A stretch of DNA of 36,891 nt from an uncultured Prevotellaceae bacterium (GCA_902779745.1 CACZCT010000013.1:1-36891); one strand, 5' to 3'. Shown: positions 7,453 through 17,008, counted from the stretch's first letter. Numbers and translations are program-made. The notes: generated by a model from the sequence alone, not told the origin.

Positions 7453-7483
7453 TTTGTCGTTTGACTATAATGTATTACTTTTG
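7453..7483 (+). promoter_or_regulatory. Promoter of the btuB-btuG-btuF-btuC operon
   Basis: TTTG at 7453-7456 and TACTTTTG at 7476-7483 are 19 bases apart, matching the Bacteroidetes promoter layout. Transcription would begin near 7488-7490, leaving a leader of about 25 bases before the ATG at 7513. That is too short for a cobalamin riboswitch. Confidence 0.75.
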
Positions 7484-7512
7484 CATGTCAAAAGAGTTCG
7501 TTAGGACGAAGG

Positions 7513-9531
7513 ATGAAAAAGATTGTCACATTACTGGGTGTTTTGGGGATTTCGTTAAGTGCTGTGGCACAGACAGATACCATTACAGACCGTGTGCATC
7601 AGTTGGAAGGAGTCACCATCACGGAGACACAGCGGAAGCATACTGTCACCAGTACGTCGCCACTGCATCTGTTGGACCGCCAGGACCTGTTGACAATGGG
7701 TGTGACGGATATTGCCGATGCCCTGCACCGTCTGCCGGGTATCACCATCCGTGACTATGGTGGGGCAGGGGGTATGAAGACTGTCTCCGTACGCGGTTTC
7801 GGTGCCAAGCATACGGGAGTGAGCTATGACGGTGTGATGCTCTCAGAATGTCAGAGTGGTGAGACAGACCTCTCCCGTTATTCGTTGGATAATGTGGACT
7901 ATATCTCACTGGTGATAGGTGACAACGACGATATCTTCATTCCTGCCCGTCAGGCAACGACTCCTGCCGTCCTGAACATCCAGACACTCCGTCTGCCGAC
8001 AGAGGACACGAATCCCCATCTCACGACACAGGTGAAATTCGGTTCCTTCGGTTATGTCAGTCCCTTTCTCCGTTATGAGCAGAACTTCTCCAATAAGTTT
8101 GCCTTCAGTGCCGTAGGAGAATATACCTATGCGGAGAATGACTATCCCTATGAACTGCAGAACGGCACCCAGACCATCCATGACTATCGTACGAACAGCA
8201 GGATGAACAGTGGACACGGGGAGTTGAACTTCCTATGGAACATCAACAAGACGAACCGGTTGACAGGAAAGGTCTATTATTACGACAACGACCGTCAACT
8301 GCCCGGTCAGGTGCGCTATTACACCAATCTGAGCGGAGAGAATCTCCGGGACAGGAATTTCTTCGGACAGGTGATGTATCAGACGTATTGGGACGACAAA
8401 TGGTCTTTGAAATGGATCTCCAAGTTCAACTGGTCTGCCTCCATCTACAAGGATGACCTGATGGCCGGCGGTATCAATGATGCCAGTTACTGGCAAAGGG
8501 AGGTCTATACCACTGTGGCATTGCTTTACACACCTGACGAGCACTGGTCGTTTGACTATTCCGCAGACTATGCCTTCAACAACCTGAATGGCAGTTCATG
8601 GCGTACCGTGATGGGACATCCGTATCGTCATACCGTCCTGCAGTCGGCAACGGCAAAGTATCATATCAAGCGTCTGACCATCCTGGGGCGACTGCTTTAT
8701 TCCCTCTACCTGAACGAACAGAAAGATGTGCCACAGGTGGAGAGGACAGACATCCAGAGGAATTCTGCCAGTAACATGAGACGGCTCTCCCCTTCAGTGT
8801 CCCTTTCCTATCGGCTGTTTGCAGAACAGGACATGTATGTACGGGCATCCTATAAGAATATCTTCCGTTCCCCGACATTCAATGAGAGCTATTACTATCA
8901 TTACGGTTCTCCCAACCTCAAGCCGGAGACGACGGACCAGTATAATGTCGGCATCACCTTCTCGCATACCCGTCTGAAGAACTGGCAACTCTATATGACC
9001 CTGGACGGCTATTATAACCATGTGAAAGACATGATAGTCGCCGTACCCTATAACATGTTTGTATGGACCTGTGTGAATGTGGGAAAGGTATATATCTATG
9101 GCATAGATGCCACGTTGAAGACTACCTATCGTTTCTCTCCGCGCTATGCCATCCTCTTCTCGGGCAACTACAGTTACCAGAAGGTAGAGAACCGCTTTAA
9201 CCCGGAGTCGCCCAATTACAAGAAGCAGATAGCCTATATGCCCGAGCATACAGGCAGTGCCGCCCTGACCTTTGAGAATCCGTGGGTAAACGTGTCCGTG
9301 CATGGCGTGAGGGTGAGCAGCCGTTGGCCCAACAACGACCATTACGACGGGACGATGATTGAAGGCTATACCGATATCGGCCTGACAGCATATCGTCAGT
9401 TAACCTTTGGGAGGCATCAGCTAGAGGCACGTTTCGACCTCAAGAACATGTTTGACGAGCAATATGAGATCGTGTACCATTATCCGATGCCAAGAAGAAG
9501 TTATCAAGTAACATTAAATTATAAATTCTAA
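7513..9531 (+). CDS. btuB: BtuB-like TonB-dependent receptor
   Basis: 672 aa. A signal peptide (cleavage after AVAQ) is followed by a plug domain: LEGVTITETQRK, ADALHRLPGITIRDYGGAGG, TVSVRGFGAKHTGVSYDGV. The barrel contains the TBDR motif NESYYYHYGSPNLKPETTDQ and ends at YQVTLNYKF with terminal Phe. Family role: TonB-powered transport across the outer membrane. Cobalamin is inferred from the next genes, a BtuG-like lipoprotein and BtuF/BtuC components; in Bacteroides, BtuB and BtuG form a stable complex. The sequence differs clearly from the two receptors at 1-4480. The intergenic gap to the next gene is only 6 bases. Confidence 0.88.
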   Translation: MKKIVTLLGVLGISLSAVAQTDTITDRVHQLEGVTITETQRKHTVTSTSPLHLLDRQDLLTMGVTDIADALHRLPGITIRDYGGAGGMKTVSVRGFGAKHTGVSYDGVMLSECQSGETDLSRYSLDNVDYISLVIGDNDDIFIPARQATTPAVLNIQTLRLPTEDTNPHLTTQVKFGSFGYVSPFLRYEQNFSNKFAFSAVGEYTYAENDYPYELQNGTQTIHDYRTNSRMNSGHGELNFLWNINKTNRLTGKVYYYDNDRQLPGQVRYYTNLSGENLRDRNFFGQVMYQTYWDDKWSLKWISKFNWSASIYKDDLMAGGINDASYWQREVYTTVALLYTPDEHWSFDYSADYAFNNLNGSSWRTVMGHPYRHTVLQSATAKYHIKRLTILGRLLYSLYLNEQKDVPQVERTDIQRNSASNMRRLSPSVSLSYRLFAEQDMYVRASYKNIFRSPTFNESYYYHYGSPNLKPETTDQYNVGITFSHTRLKNWQLYMTLDGYYNHVKDMIVAVPYNMFVWTCVNVGKVYIYGIDATLKTTYRFSPRYAILFSGNYSYQKVENRFNPESPNYKKQIAYMPEHTGSAALTFENPWVNVSVHGVRVSSRWPNNDHYDGTMIEGYTDIGLTAYRQLTFGRHQLEARFDLKNMFDEQYEIVYHYPMPRRSYQVTLNYKF

Positions 9532-9537
9532 GTAAAA

Positions 9538-10707
9538 ATGAAAAAGTATCTTTTAAGTATGGCAGTACTCTTGAGTGCAACACTCTTTACTGCCTGTGAT
9601 GACAAAGACAATGGTAAAAATTCGTATGTCATTCCTGTTGCGCATGGTGCTTACGTGCTTTGCTCCGGTAATACATGGAGTGGTATCAATGGCAGTCTGA
9701 CCTATATTGACTATGTTTCAGGAACCTCTGCCAATGATCAGTTCTATGCCAAGAACGGTCGTACATTGGGCGGCACTCCTAACGACATCATGATTTATGG
9801 CAACAAGATGTATATCACCGTTACTGACGAGAACACCGTTGAGGTGGTGGATGCCAAGACACTGTCTTCCATTAAGCAGATCAAACTCACTGACCTGATG
9901 GGCAAAGACAAGGGTGTCGCTCCGCGTCGCCTCACTGCTGCCGACGGTCTTATCTATGTGTCAACCTATGGCGGGTGCTCGAATACCAGTGACCCTGAAA
10001 CATGGGCTATCACCACGGAGGGTAATGGTTATGTGGCAGCCATTGACACCATATCTTTCTCGTTGAAGGAGATTTATACCGCCGGTTCTTATCCTGAAGG
10101 AATTACTATTGCCGGCAGTTATCTTGTCGTTGCCAATTCCGACTACAGTGCCGTGACCAAGGCCTCCATCGATCTTATCAATCTGAAAACCAAAGAGACA
10201 AAGACAATAACAGACAGCAAGATTACCAATCCTACCTCTGTGGCTGTGACAGTGTCAGGCACAGACATCTTTGTGCTGGATATGGGAGACTATGCCACTG
10301 TCAAGGGCGGTATTCGCGTCATCAAAAATTCCGGAAGCGTGACATCTTTGTTTGACTGTACGAATGCTACGTTTGTCGGTCATAACATCTATGCCGCAAA
10401 CTGTACTTATGGAGAGACAGTAGATCATTTTATGGTCTATGACCTCCGGACAAATAGCAAGAGAGACTATCCGTCTGGTGTTGACAAGTTCTACTATCCC
10501 AATGTCGTGACAGCAGACCCTATAACGGGTCATATCTTTGTGGCTTCTTATAGTGAGAATGCAGATTACCCCAATACACCCAACTACTCTGCGAATGGCT
10601 ATGTCGTTGAGTATGACGAGAATGGAAAGATGTTGAAGGAGTATTCTTGTGGTGTAGGTCCCAATGCCATGGCCTTCAATATGTCTTATGAGGAAATCAT
10701 TTATTAA
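9538..10707 (+). CDS. btuG: BtuG-like surface lipoprotein, beta-propeller
   Basis: 389 aa. The signal peptide ends in a lipobox (LFTAC, Cys20) followed by DDKDN, the acidic surface-export signal of Bacteroidetes lipoproteins. The mature part is a YncE-like propeller with repeated strands such as GGTPNDIMIYGNKMYITVTD, NTVEVVDAKT, YVSTYGG, YPEGITIAGSYLVVANS and GPNAMAFN, consistent with seven blades. BtuG of Bacteroides thetaiotaomicron is a propeller lipoprotein of similar size that captures cobalamin with extreme affinity and passes it to BtuB. Position directly after a BtuB-like receptor and before btuF/btuC supports the same role here. Assignment rests on fold pattern, lipoprotein signal and context; ligand residues were not identified. 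Confidence 0.8.
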   Translation: MKKYLLSMAVLLSATLFTACDDKDNGKNSYVIPVAHGAYVLCSGNTWSGINGSLTYIDYVSGTSANDQFYAKNGRTLGGTPNDIMIYGNKMYITVTDENTVEVVDAKTLSSIKQIKLTDLMGKDKGVAPRRLTAADGLIYVSTYGGCSNTSDPETWAITTEGNGYVAAIDTISFSLKEIYTAGSYPEGITIAGSYLVVANSDYSAVTKASIDLINLKTKETKTITDSKITNPTSVAVTVSGTDIFVLDMGDYATVKGGIRVIKNSGSVTSLFDCTNATFVGHNIYAANCTYGETVDHFMVYDLRTNSKRDYPSGVDKFYYPNVVTADPITGHIFVASYSENADYPNTPNYSANGYVVEYDENGKMLKEYSCGVGPNAMAFNMSYEEIIY

Positions 10708-11836
10708 AATCTTCAATAAGCACGCTCTATTAGCCTTTGTGGCACTCGTGTTGCTGTCTTCCTGTGGAAACCGTACCGGGTTTTCACAGGAAGGTGGTGA
10801 CACTTTGCATTTGAAATACTCATCGCTGTTGTCTATAGTCCGGTATGAGGGCTATACGGAGGTGAATATCCGTAATCCCTGGAAGGAAGGACGGATCCTT
10901 CAGACGTATCTGCTTGTTCCGCAGAACACCCAACAGCCAGAACATCTGCCTCATGGAACGATTATCCGTACCCCCATACAACGTGCGGCCATCTTCACCA
11001 CCGTACATTGTTCCCTCGTGACGATGTTAGGACATGGGGAGGATATTGTGGGAGTCGCCGACCTGAAATATATCAAGGTGCCCTTTATCCAGGAACAGGT
11101 GAAGAAAGGACGTATTACAGACTGCGGCAGCGGTTTGAGTCCTGTGGTGGAGAAAATCATCGATGTCAAGCCTGATGTCATCCTGCTTTCTCCGTTTGAG
11201 AACAGTGGCGGCTATGGCAAACTGGAGGAGATTGACATTCCGTTGGTGGAATGTGCGGAGTATATGGAGAACTCCCCTCTGGCACGTGCTGAATGGATGA
11301 AGTTCTATGGAATGCTTCTGGGAGAGGAACAGAAGACCGACAGTTTGTTTGACGTGGTTGACAAGAACTATCATCTTCTGATGGCGGAAGCCCAAAAGGC
11401 AGGGGCTGGACGCTCTGTGCTGGTTGACAAGATGGTGGGCTCTGTATGGTATGTCCCTGGTGGTAACAGCACTATCGGACAGATGTTGCAAGATGCAGGA
11501 GGACAATATCCGTGGGCGGATGATGACCATAGCGGAAGTATCTCCTTGCCCTTCGAGGCTGTCTTGGAAAAGGCAGGCAGTGCGGAGGTCTGGCTATACC
11601 GCTATAGCAGTGACCATGCCCAGGATTACCGCGAACTGCTCAGCGAGCATCATGGATACAAACAACTACAGGCTTTTGCCGACAGGAATGTCTATGGCTG
11701 TAATGTGGAACAGTCGTTATTCTATGAGGAGACCCCTTTCCGTCCTGACTGGCTGTTGAGTGACTTCATCCAGATTCTCCATCCTGACATACCCAACAAG
11801 GTTCCCTTGCGTTATTATCAGAAACTGAATGAGTAA
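10688..11836 (+). CDS. btuF: BtuF-like periplasmic substrate-binding lipoprotein
   Basis: 382 aa from ATG 10688, overlapping btuG by 20 bases. The lipobox is LLSSC (Cys26), followed by GNRTG without acidic residues, so it probably faces the periplasm. The fold is a type III periplasmic binding protein of the FepB/BtuF class: TPIQRAAIFTTVHCSLVTML, GVADLKY, VEKIIDVKPDVILLSPFENS, a long linking helix, then GSVWYVPGGNSTIGQMLQDA and the C-terminal lobe. Such proteins deliver siderophores, haem or cobalamin to FecCD/BtuC permeases. Cobalamin is inferred from the operon. An ATG at 10664 is also in frame but would place nine extra residues before the signal peptide, so 10688 is preferred. Confidence 0.85.
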   Translation: MRKSFIKIFNKHALLAFVALVLLSSCGNRTGFSQEGGDTLHLKYSSLLSIVRYEGYTEVNIRNPWKEGRILQTYLLVPQNTQQPEHLPHGTIIRTPIQRAAIFTTVHCSLVTMLGHGEDIVGVADLKYIKVPFIQEQVKKGRITDCGSGLSPVVEKIIDVKPDVILLSPFENSGGYGKLEEIDIPLVECAEYMENSPLARAEWMKFYGMLLGEEQKTDSLFDVVDKNYHLLMAEAQKAGAGRSVLVDKMVGSVWYVPGGNSTIGQMLQDAGGQYPWADDDHSGSISLPFEAVLEKAGSAEVWLYRYSSDHAQDYRELLSEHHGYKQLQAFADRNVYGCNVEQSLFYEETPFRPDWLLSDFIQILHPDIPNKVPLRYYQKLNE

Positions 11837-12839
11837 AGGTACATTATATTGCCTCGGACTGGCACTCGTCATCTTCGCGCTCTTCATCCTTAACCTGGTG
11901 ATGGGGTCGGTTCCTATTCCCGTAGAGGATACTTTCCGCATCCTCTTAGGGGATGAAGATGTCAAACCGTCCTGGCAGTATATCATTCTGGAATCCCGTC
12001 TACCCCAGGCATTGACAGCCATCCTGTGTGGCAGTGCCCTGGCTGCCAGCGGTCTGATGTTACAGACAGCTTTCCGCAATCCCTTGGCAGGTCCGAGTAT
12101 CTTCGGTATCAACAGCGGTGCCGGATTGGGTGTCGCTTTGGTCATGCTGTTTCTGGGAGGCAGTATCTCTGCAGGATCTGTCAGTCTGTCTGGTTTTGTG
12201 GCTGTATTGACGGCCGCCTTCATTGGTGCCATGTTGGTGATGGCACTGATCTTCTTTTTCTCCACCATCGTCCGTAATCATGTGATGCTGTTGATTATCG
12301 GTATCATGATCGGTTATATCTCCAATTCTGCCATCTCCCTGCTGAACTTCTTCGCCACCGATGAGGGTGTCCGTTCCTATATGGTCTGGGGTATGGGCTC
12401 GTTCGGCGGTGTCTCCATGAAGATGATGCCTGTGTTTGCCTGTATCACTATCTTGGGACTCCTGGGGAGCCTGTTACTCATCAAACCCTTGAATGCCCTG
12501 ATGCTGGGTGACCGTTATGCGGAGAACTTAGGCATCAACATCATCAAGGTACGCAACTGGCTGTTAATCGTAACGGGTATCCTGACCGCTATTACAACAG
12601 CGTTCTGCGGTCCAGTCGCCTTCATCGGACTTGCCGTTCCCCATATCGCCCGTCTGTTATTGACGACGGATAATCATCGTTCCTTGCTACCTGCCACTAT
12701 GCTGATGGGTGCCGTCATTGCCCTTTTGTGCAATCTCATCACCATCCTCCCAGGTGAGAATGGAGTCATTCCCTTGAATGCCGTTACGCCTATTATGGGT
12801 GCCCCAGTCATTATTTACGTCATTCTAAAGCGTAAGTAA
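11829..12839 (+). CDS. btuC: BtuC-like ABC transporter permease (FecCD family)
   Basis: 336 aa, full length for FecCD permeases, with about ten membrane segments. Typical motifs are LRLP-like ESRLPQALTAILCGSALAAS, GLMLQTAFRNPLAGPSIFGI, GRSYMVWG-like VRSYMVWGMGSFGG, and the C-terminal CGPVAFIGLAVPHIARLLLT, followed by NLITILPGENGVIPLNAVT. It overlaps btuF by 8 bases, implying coupled translation. It would move the BtuF cargo across the inner membrane. No ATPase gene follows it or occurs anywhere else in the window, so the BtuD partner must be encoded elsewhere or be shared with another importer. Substrate is inferred from neighbours. Confidence 0.92.
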   Translation: MSKGTLYCLGLALVIFALFILNLVMGSVPIPVEDTFRILLGDEDVKPSWQYIILESRLPQALTAILCGSALAASGLMLQTAFRNPLAGPSIFGINSGAGLGVALVMLFLGGSISAGSVSLSGFVAVLTAAFIGAMLVMALIFFFSTIVRNHVMLLIIGIMIGYISNSAISLLNFFATDEGVRSYMVWGMGSFGGVSMKMMPVFACITILGLLGSLLLIKPLNALMLGDRYAENLGINIIKVRNWLLIVTGILTAITTAFCGPVAFIGLAVPHIARLLLTTDNHRSLLPATMLMGAVIALLCNLITILPGENGVIPLNAVTPIMGAPVIIYVILKRK

Positions 12840-12854
12840 ATGTATAAAAAGTAA

Positions 12855-12874
12855 AAAATAAACAAGTTTATTTT
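12855..12874. promoter_or_regulatory. Dyad overlapping the -33 element of the next operon
   Basis: AAAATAAAC and GTTTATTTT form 9-base inverted arms around a central AA. The right arm overlaps the TTTG at 12872-12875. The 2-base centre is too tight for a normal RNA hairpin, so an operator is possible; it may also act as a weak terminator after btuC. The function is not established. Confidence 0.35.
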
Positions 12875-12902
12875 GTTCTGCGGTTGGTTTTCATTATCTT
12901 TG
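12872..12902 (+). promoter_or_regulatory. Promoter of the membrane protein-hisB operon
   Basis: TTTG at 12872-12875 and TATCTTTG at 12895-12902 are 19 bases apart, an excellent match to the Bacteroidetes promoter. The first ATG is at 12922. Confidence 0.8.
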
Positions 12903-12921
12903 CATCTAAATTCGTTTGCAA

Positions 12922-13872
12922 ATGGAATATACATTATTTAAGAACCGTAGTTACAGGGGTGTTATCTCCGCGGGCTTCGGTCTATACTTTAACCATTTCC
13001 GTCTGTTCTTCAAGGCATCATGGATCATGGCACTGCTCTATGCGGCAGTTTTTGCAATATTAGGAACCTTATGTGCCGTCAAACTCCCTGCCATCACTGC
13101 TGAGATGATGAGGCAGACTGTGATACAGCATCAGCAGTTGTCAATGGGAATAGCACAGGAATACCTTCTACTGGGAGGTTCTATCATCATCTTAACGCTA
13201 TTATATGTGGTCGTTGAGGCATTTACCTTTGCTACCGTGCTGAATAAGTTGAAGGAGCATCAGGATACTGATAAGATGACAGTACCCCGTCGATGGCTTG
13301 GCATGAGCACCAAACTGATGGGACGTACATTGAAGGGTTATGTCTTTAGTCTTCTAATCGTGCTTGTTCCCATATTGGTGATAGCAGGACTGATCGTATT
13401 GCTGTTGAAGTTCGTTTCCCTTGCCCCCATCACGCTGGAGGTTACTTCCTTGATTGTTGCCCTGGCTATCGTGCTATTGGCATTCCCCTTGATCTATGTG
13501 GGTATGAAATATATCCTGAACAAGGAGCTCGGTTATTTCTCCATCTTGTCGAAGGCTTATGGGACAGGACTTCATCATTGGGGACATATCTTCACGACGT
13601 GTTTGATAGGAGGTATGATAATCAGTATCCTGATGGGTATTTTCCTGCTGCCTGCCGTCATCCTGACGCAGGCGAATGTGATGGCACAAGAGGGATATCT
13701 GAACGGTGACCCATTGGGTATGCCTGATTACGCAAACCTTCTGACGGTAGTCACCTTCTTCCTGACGGGCTTCGTATTGGTATACCTGTATCTGCCGATA
13801 CTATTGGTTTTCTATTATATGTACGGCTCTATTGAGAGTTACGAGAAAGAAAAAAGTAAATTAGCTATATGA
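12922..13872 (+). CDS. Polytopic inner-membrane protein of unknown function
   Basis: 316 aa. I do not recognise a named family. There are about six hydrophobic segments, roughly at 34-57, 85-107, 139-163, 169-194, 226-251 and 272-298, with a charged loop [17 protein letters not shown] after the second. The N-terminus [20 protein letters not shown] reads as an amphipathic stretch before the first span, and a charged C-terminus ends EKEKSKLAI. The start is ATG 12922; an in-frame TTG six bases upstream is less likely. The gene overlaps hisB by 4 bases (ATGA), so the two are translationally coupled, but nothing links its function to histidine. It heads a six-gene operon. Confidence 0.85.
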   Translation: MEYTLFKNRSYRGVISAGFGLYFNHFRLFFKASWIMALLYAAVFAILGTLCAVKLPAITAEMMRQTVIQHQQLSMGIAQEYLLLGGSIIILTLLYVVVEAFTFATVLNKLKEHQDTDKMTVPRRWLGMSTKLMGRTLKGYVFSLLIVLVPILVIAGLIVLLLKFVSLAPITLEVTSLIVALAIVLLAFPLIYVGMKYILNKELGYFSILSKAYGTGLHHWGHIFTTCLIGGMIISILMGIFLLPAVILTQANVMAQEGYLNGDPLGMPDYANLLTVVTFFLTGFVLVYLYLPILLVFYYMYGSIESYEKEKSKLAI

Positions 13873-14927
13873 AAAGAATATTGTTTATCGACCGTGACGG
13901 TACCATTATAGAAGAGCCTGCCGACGAGCAGATTGACTCTTTTGAGAAACTGAAGTTCGTTGAGGGGGTGATTCGTAATCTTGTATTCATCCGCCAGCGT
14001 CTCGATTTCGAGTTGGTGATGGTCAGTAATCAGGACGGACTGGGAACGGATGCATTTCCTGAGGATACCTTCTGGCCCGTCCATAATTTCATCTTGCAGA
14101 CATTGAAGGGAGAGGGCGTGGAGTTTGACGATATCCTCATCGATCCGCATTTCCCGGAAGACAATGCTCCGACGCGTAAGCCGAATACGGGATTGGTGGA
14201 GAAATATATGAACGATCCCGACTATGATATCGCCAACAGTTATGTGATTGGCGACCGTGATACCGACCGTCAGTTTGCGGAGAATATCGGATGTAAGTTC
14301 CTGCAGGTAGGCAGTTGGGATCAGATAACGGAGACGCTGTTTGCCGGAGAGCGTTATGCGGAGGTGAAGCGTACTACCAAGGAGACGGATATAGAGATAA
14401 AAGTATGTCTTGACGGTACAGGTAAATGTGATATCTCCACAGGTCTGGGTTTCTTCGACCACATGCTGGAACAGATTGGCAAGCATGGCATGATGGACCT
14501 GACGGTACATACCAAAGGTGATCTGGAGGTGGATGAGCACCACACCATTGAGGATACCGCCATTGCACTGGGTGAGTGTATCCTGAAGGCTTTGGGTGAC
14601 AAACGCGGCATAGAGCGTTATGGCTATTGTCTGCCGATGGATGACTGTCTGTGCAGTGTCGCCCTCGACTTCGGCGGTCGTCCCTGGCTGGTATGGGATG
14701 CCGAGTTCCATCGTGAGAAGATCGGGGAGATGCCTACGGAGATGTTCCTGCATTTCTTCAAGAGTCTGAGTGATGCTGCCAAGATGAACCTGAACATCAA
14801 GGCAGAGGGACAGAACGAGCACCATAAGATAGAGGGAATCTTCAAGGCACTTGCCCGTGCACTGAAGATGGCCGTCCGTCGTGATATCTATCATTACGAG
14901 TTGCCCAGTACGAAAGGTTTACTATAA
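13869..14927 (+). CDS. hisB: Bifunctional histidinol-phosphatase / imidazoleglycerol-phosphate dehydratase
   Basis: 352 aa, the bifunctional HisB architecture. Residues 1-165 form a HAD-type histidinol-phosphate phosphatase with IDRDGTI (nucleophile and acid Asp8/Asp10), VSNQDGLG and [13 protein letters not shown]. Residues 170-352 form the dehydratase with [31 protein letters not shown] and [16 protein letters not shown], the His-rich manganese-binding motifs. It carries out the sixth and eighth steps of histidine synthesis. No other his gene is present in the window, so it is separated from hisG/D/C. It overlaps the upstream membrane-protein gene by 4 bases, and its end lies in a GAACTAT-type microrepeat. 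Confidence 0.97.
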   Translation: MKRILFIDRDGTIIEEPADEQIDSFEKLKFVEGVIRNLVFIRQRLDFELVMVSNQDGLGTDAFPEDTFWPVHNFILQTLKGEGVEFDDILIDPHFPEDNAPTRKPNTGLVEKYMNDPDYDIANSYVIGDRDTDRQFAENIGCKFLQVGSWDQITETLFAGERYAEVKRTTKETDIEIKVCLDGTGKCDISTGLGFFDHMLEQIGKHGMMDLTVHTKGDLEVDEHHTIEDTAIALGECILKALGDKRGIERYGYCLPMDDCLCSVALDFGGRPWLVWDAEFHREKIGEMPTEMFLHFFKSLSDAAKMNLNIKAEGQNEHHKIEGIFKALARALKMAVRRDIYHYELPSTKGLL

Positions 14928-14946
14928 ACGCTGAACTATGAACTAT
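14919..14946 (+). repeat. GAACTAT heptamers at the hisB/oxidoreductase junction
   Basis: TTACTAT, AAACGCT and two exact GAACTAT units follow in phase of seven. They contain the hisB stop codon and the ATG (14938) of the next gene. Confidence 0.55.
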
Positions 14947-15921
14947 ATCAAATGGGGATTCATCGGTTGCGGTGAGGTGACGGAGATCAAGAGTGGACCA
15001 GCCTTCTCGGAGGTGGAGGGCTCCAGTGTCGTCGCCGTGATGAGCCGTACCGAGGAACGTGCCCGTACCTATGCTGTCAAGCGTGGGATTCCCAAATGGT
15101 ATACCGATGCCCAGGAACTGATTGACGATCCAGATGTGAATGCTGTATATGTAGCCACACCACCGTCCAGTCATGCGACGTATGCCATCATGGCGATGAA
15201 AGCCGGCAAACCTGTCTATGTGGAGAAACCGCTTGCTGCCAGTTATGAGGATTGTGCCCGTGTCAACCGTGTCAGCGAAGAGACAGGTATACCTTGCTTT
15301 GTCGCCTATTATCGCCGCTATCTCCCATATTTCCAGAAGATCAAGCAGATAGTCCATAGCGGTATGATTGGTAAGATGGTCAATGTTCATGTGCGTTTTG
15401 CCGTTCCGCCTCGTGAACTGGACTATAGCAAGCCAAGTGAACTGCCTTGGCGCTTACAGCCGGAAATAGCAGGAGGTGGCTATTTCTATGATCTGGCACC
15501 TCATCAGTTGGACTTGCTACAGGATATCTTCGGAGTTATCATCGAGGCTCGTGGTATCTGTGCCAATCGGGGCGGACTCTATCAGGCGGAAGACAGTGTG
15601 AGTGCCTGTTTCCAGTTTGAGAACGGACTGCCTGGCAGTGGTTCCTGGTGCTTCGTAGCCCATGAGTCGGCAAAGGAGGACCGTATCGAACTGATTGGTG
15701 ATAAAGGGTCGGTGAGTTTCTCGGTATTTGACTATGCTCCTATTAAATTACATACCAGTGACGGCACACAGAATATCACGGTACCCAATCCGCCGTATGT
15801 GCAGTATCCGCTGATCAAGAAAGTGATAGAACACTTGCAAGGTCTTGGTATCTGTGAATGTACCAGTGTGTCGGCTACACCAGTGAACTGGGCGTTGGAT
15901 CGTATATTAGGAAAATTCTGA
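14938..15921 (+). CDS. Gfo/Idh/MocA-family NAD(P)-dependent oxidoreductase
   Basis: 327 aa. An N-terminal Rossmann domain opens with WGFIGCGEVTEIKSGPAF, a GxGxxT-like dinucleotide site, followed by VAVMSRTEERA, YVATPPSSHATYAIMAMKAG and the family signature YVEKPLAASYED, with the catalytic Lys of the EKP motif. The C-terminal alpha/beta domain includes GGGYFYDLAPHQLDLLQDIF, with the usual GGG and Asp/His positions. The substrate is usually a sugar or inositol derivative and cannot be told from sequence. It lies 10 bases after hisB and 4 bases before a DUF4421 gene in the same operon. Confidence 0.93.
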   Translation: MNYIKWGFIGCGEVTEIKSGPAFSEVEGSSVVAVMSRTEERARTYAVKRGIPKWYTDAQELIDDPDVNAVYVATPPSSHATYAIMAMKAGKPVYVEKPLAASYEDCARVNRVSEETGIPCFVAYYRRYLPYFQKIKQIVHSGMIGKMVNVHVRFAVPPRELDYSKPSELPWRLQPEIAGGGYFYDLAPHQLDLLQDIFGVIIEARGICANRGGLYQAEDSVSACFQFENGLPGSGSWCFVAHESAKEDRIELIGDKGSVSFSVFDYAPIKLHTSDGTQNITVPNPPYVQYPLIKKVIEHLQGLGICECTSVSATPVNWALDRILGKF

Positions 15922-15925
15922 ACAT

Positions 15926-17008
15926 TTGAAATATATATATATCGTCATATTGTTGTTAGGCCTGGGAATAGAAGCACGTGCTGATGATTCCCTTGCGGTG
16001 GAGAAACCAAAGAAAGAGAGTTGGTTGAAACGCACCCTTCGTAACTTTGCCGAAATAGACGAGAACTATGTGGAGCCCCAGCATTATAACTGGTCAGCGA
16101 TGTTACAGGCTACTTATAACTATGATATCTATAAGTTAGCGTCAGATGGACAACACAACCAAAAACTGACCTTTGCTCCAGAACCCAGTTGGAAAGCTGG
16201 TCCCTATTTCGGATGGCGATGGTTGTTCTTCGGATATACCTTTGACTTGAAGAACCTGAACTTCGGTTCTAATAAACAAGGTTTGGAGTTTAGCTTGTAT
16301 GCCGCACAGGTTGGCGTCGACTTTTTCTGGCGTCGTACAGGTAGTGATTATAAGATACGTGATGTAGACTTAGGCGATAGTTTCAGAGATGACTTCTTGG
16401 AGGGTCGTTCCTTTGATGGTCTGAAAGTAGGTATTACAGGAGTCAATGTCTATTATATCTTCAATCACAAACGTTTCTCTTATCCTGCCGCTTTTGCCCA
16501 GAGTACCTGTCAGAAGATCAGTTGTGGCTCTTGGATGGCTGGTTTAGGCTATTTGGAACATACCCTTACCTTCGATCACGATAAACTGGAGAAATTGGTA
16601 GAAGAAGCACAAGAGATATCGGACATCAAACTCGACAGCAGTCTGATGTTCAATGAGGTTAAGTATTTTGATGTGAGTGGCTCGGTAGGCTATGCTTACA
16701 ATTGGGTCTTTGCCAAGAATTGCCTGTTCTGTGCGAGTCTGTCACTGGCTTTGTCCTATAAGAATTCTCGTGGTGAGACGTTATCGAATGAAGATCGAGG
16801 CTTTGACTTCCGTAACTTCAATGTCGATGGTATTGGTCGTTTTGGCGTTGTTTGGAATAACACCCAGTGGTATGCGGGAGCTAATGCCATCATCCGTTAC
16901 TATAATTATCACAAGGACCGTTTCTCTGCCAATAATATCTTTGGCAATCTGAATATCTATGTCGGTTATAATTTCGGAAAACGAAAACGATATAAGCAAA
17001 AACAATAA
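15926..17008 (+). CDS. DUF4421-family outer-membrane-type protein
   Basis: 360 aa from a TTG start at 15926, 4 bases after the previous stop; no suitable ATG exists before the signal peptide (KYIYIVILLLGLGIEARADD). The body is rich in alternating aromatic strands (YFGWRWLFFGYTFDL, LEFSLYAAQVGVDFFWRR) and ends with NLNIYVGYNFGKRKRYKQ, consistent with a beta-barrel. It matches what I know of the DUF4421 family of Bacteroidetes, whose function is not established. The segment FNHKRFSYPAAFAQSTCQK is paralleled by [19 protein letters not shown] in the protein at 28436-29683, so the two are paralogues. Confidence 0.82.
   Translation: MKYIYIVILLLGLGIEARADDSLAVEKPKKESWLKRTLRNFAEIDENYVEPQHYNWSAMLQATYNYDIYKLASDGQHNQKLTFAPEPSWKAGPYFGWRWLFFGYTFDLKNLNFGSNKQGLEFSLYAAQVGVDFFWRRTGSDYKIRDVDLGDSFRDDFLEGRSFDGLKVGITGVNVYYIFNHKRFSYPAAFAQSTCQKISCGSWMAGLGYLEHTLTFDHDKLEKLVEEAQEISDIKLDSSLMFNEVKYFDVSGSVGYAYNWVFAKNCLFCASLSLALSYKNSRGETLSNEDRGFDFRNFNVDGIGRFGVVWNNTQWYAGANAIIRYYNYHKDRFSANNIFGNLNIYVGYNFGKRKRYKQKQ

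Noticed and set aside
7484..7512. A second cobalamin riboswitch before the btuB-like receptor
   Set aside because: Only about 25-30 bases of leader exist and no B12 box is present.
13839..14894. A 351-codon leftward open frame
   Set aside because: Antisense to hisB, whose motifs are unambiguous.
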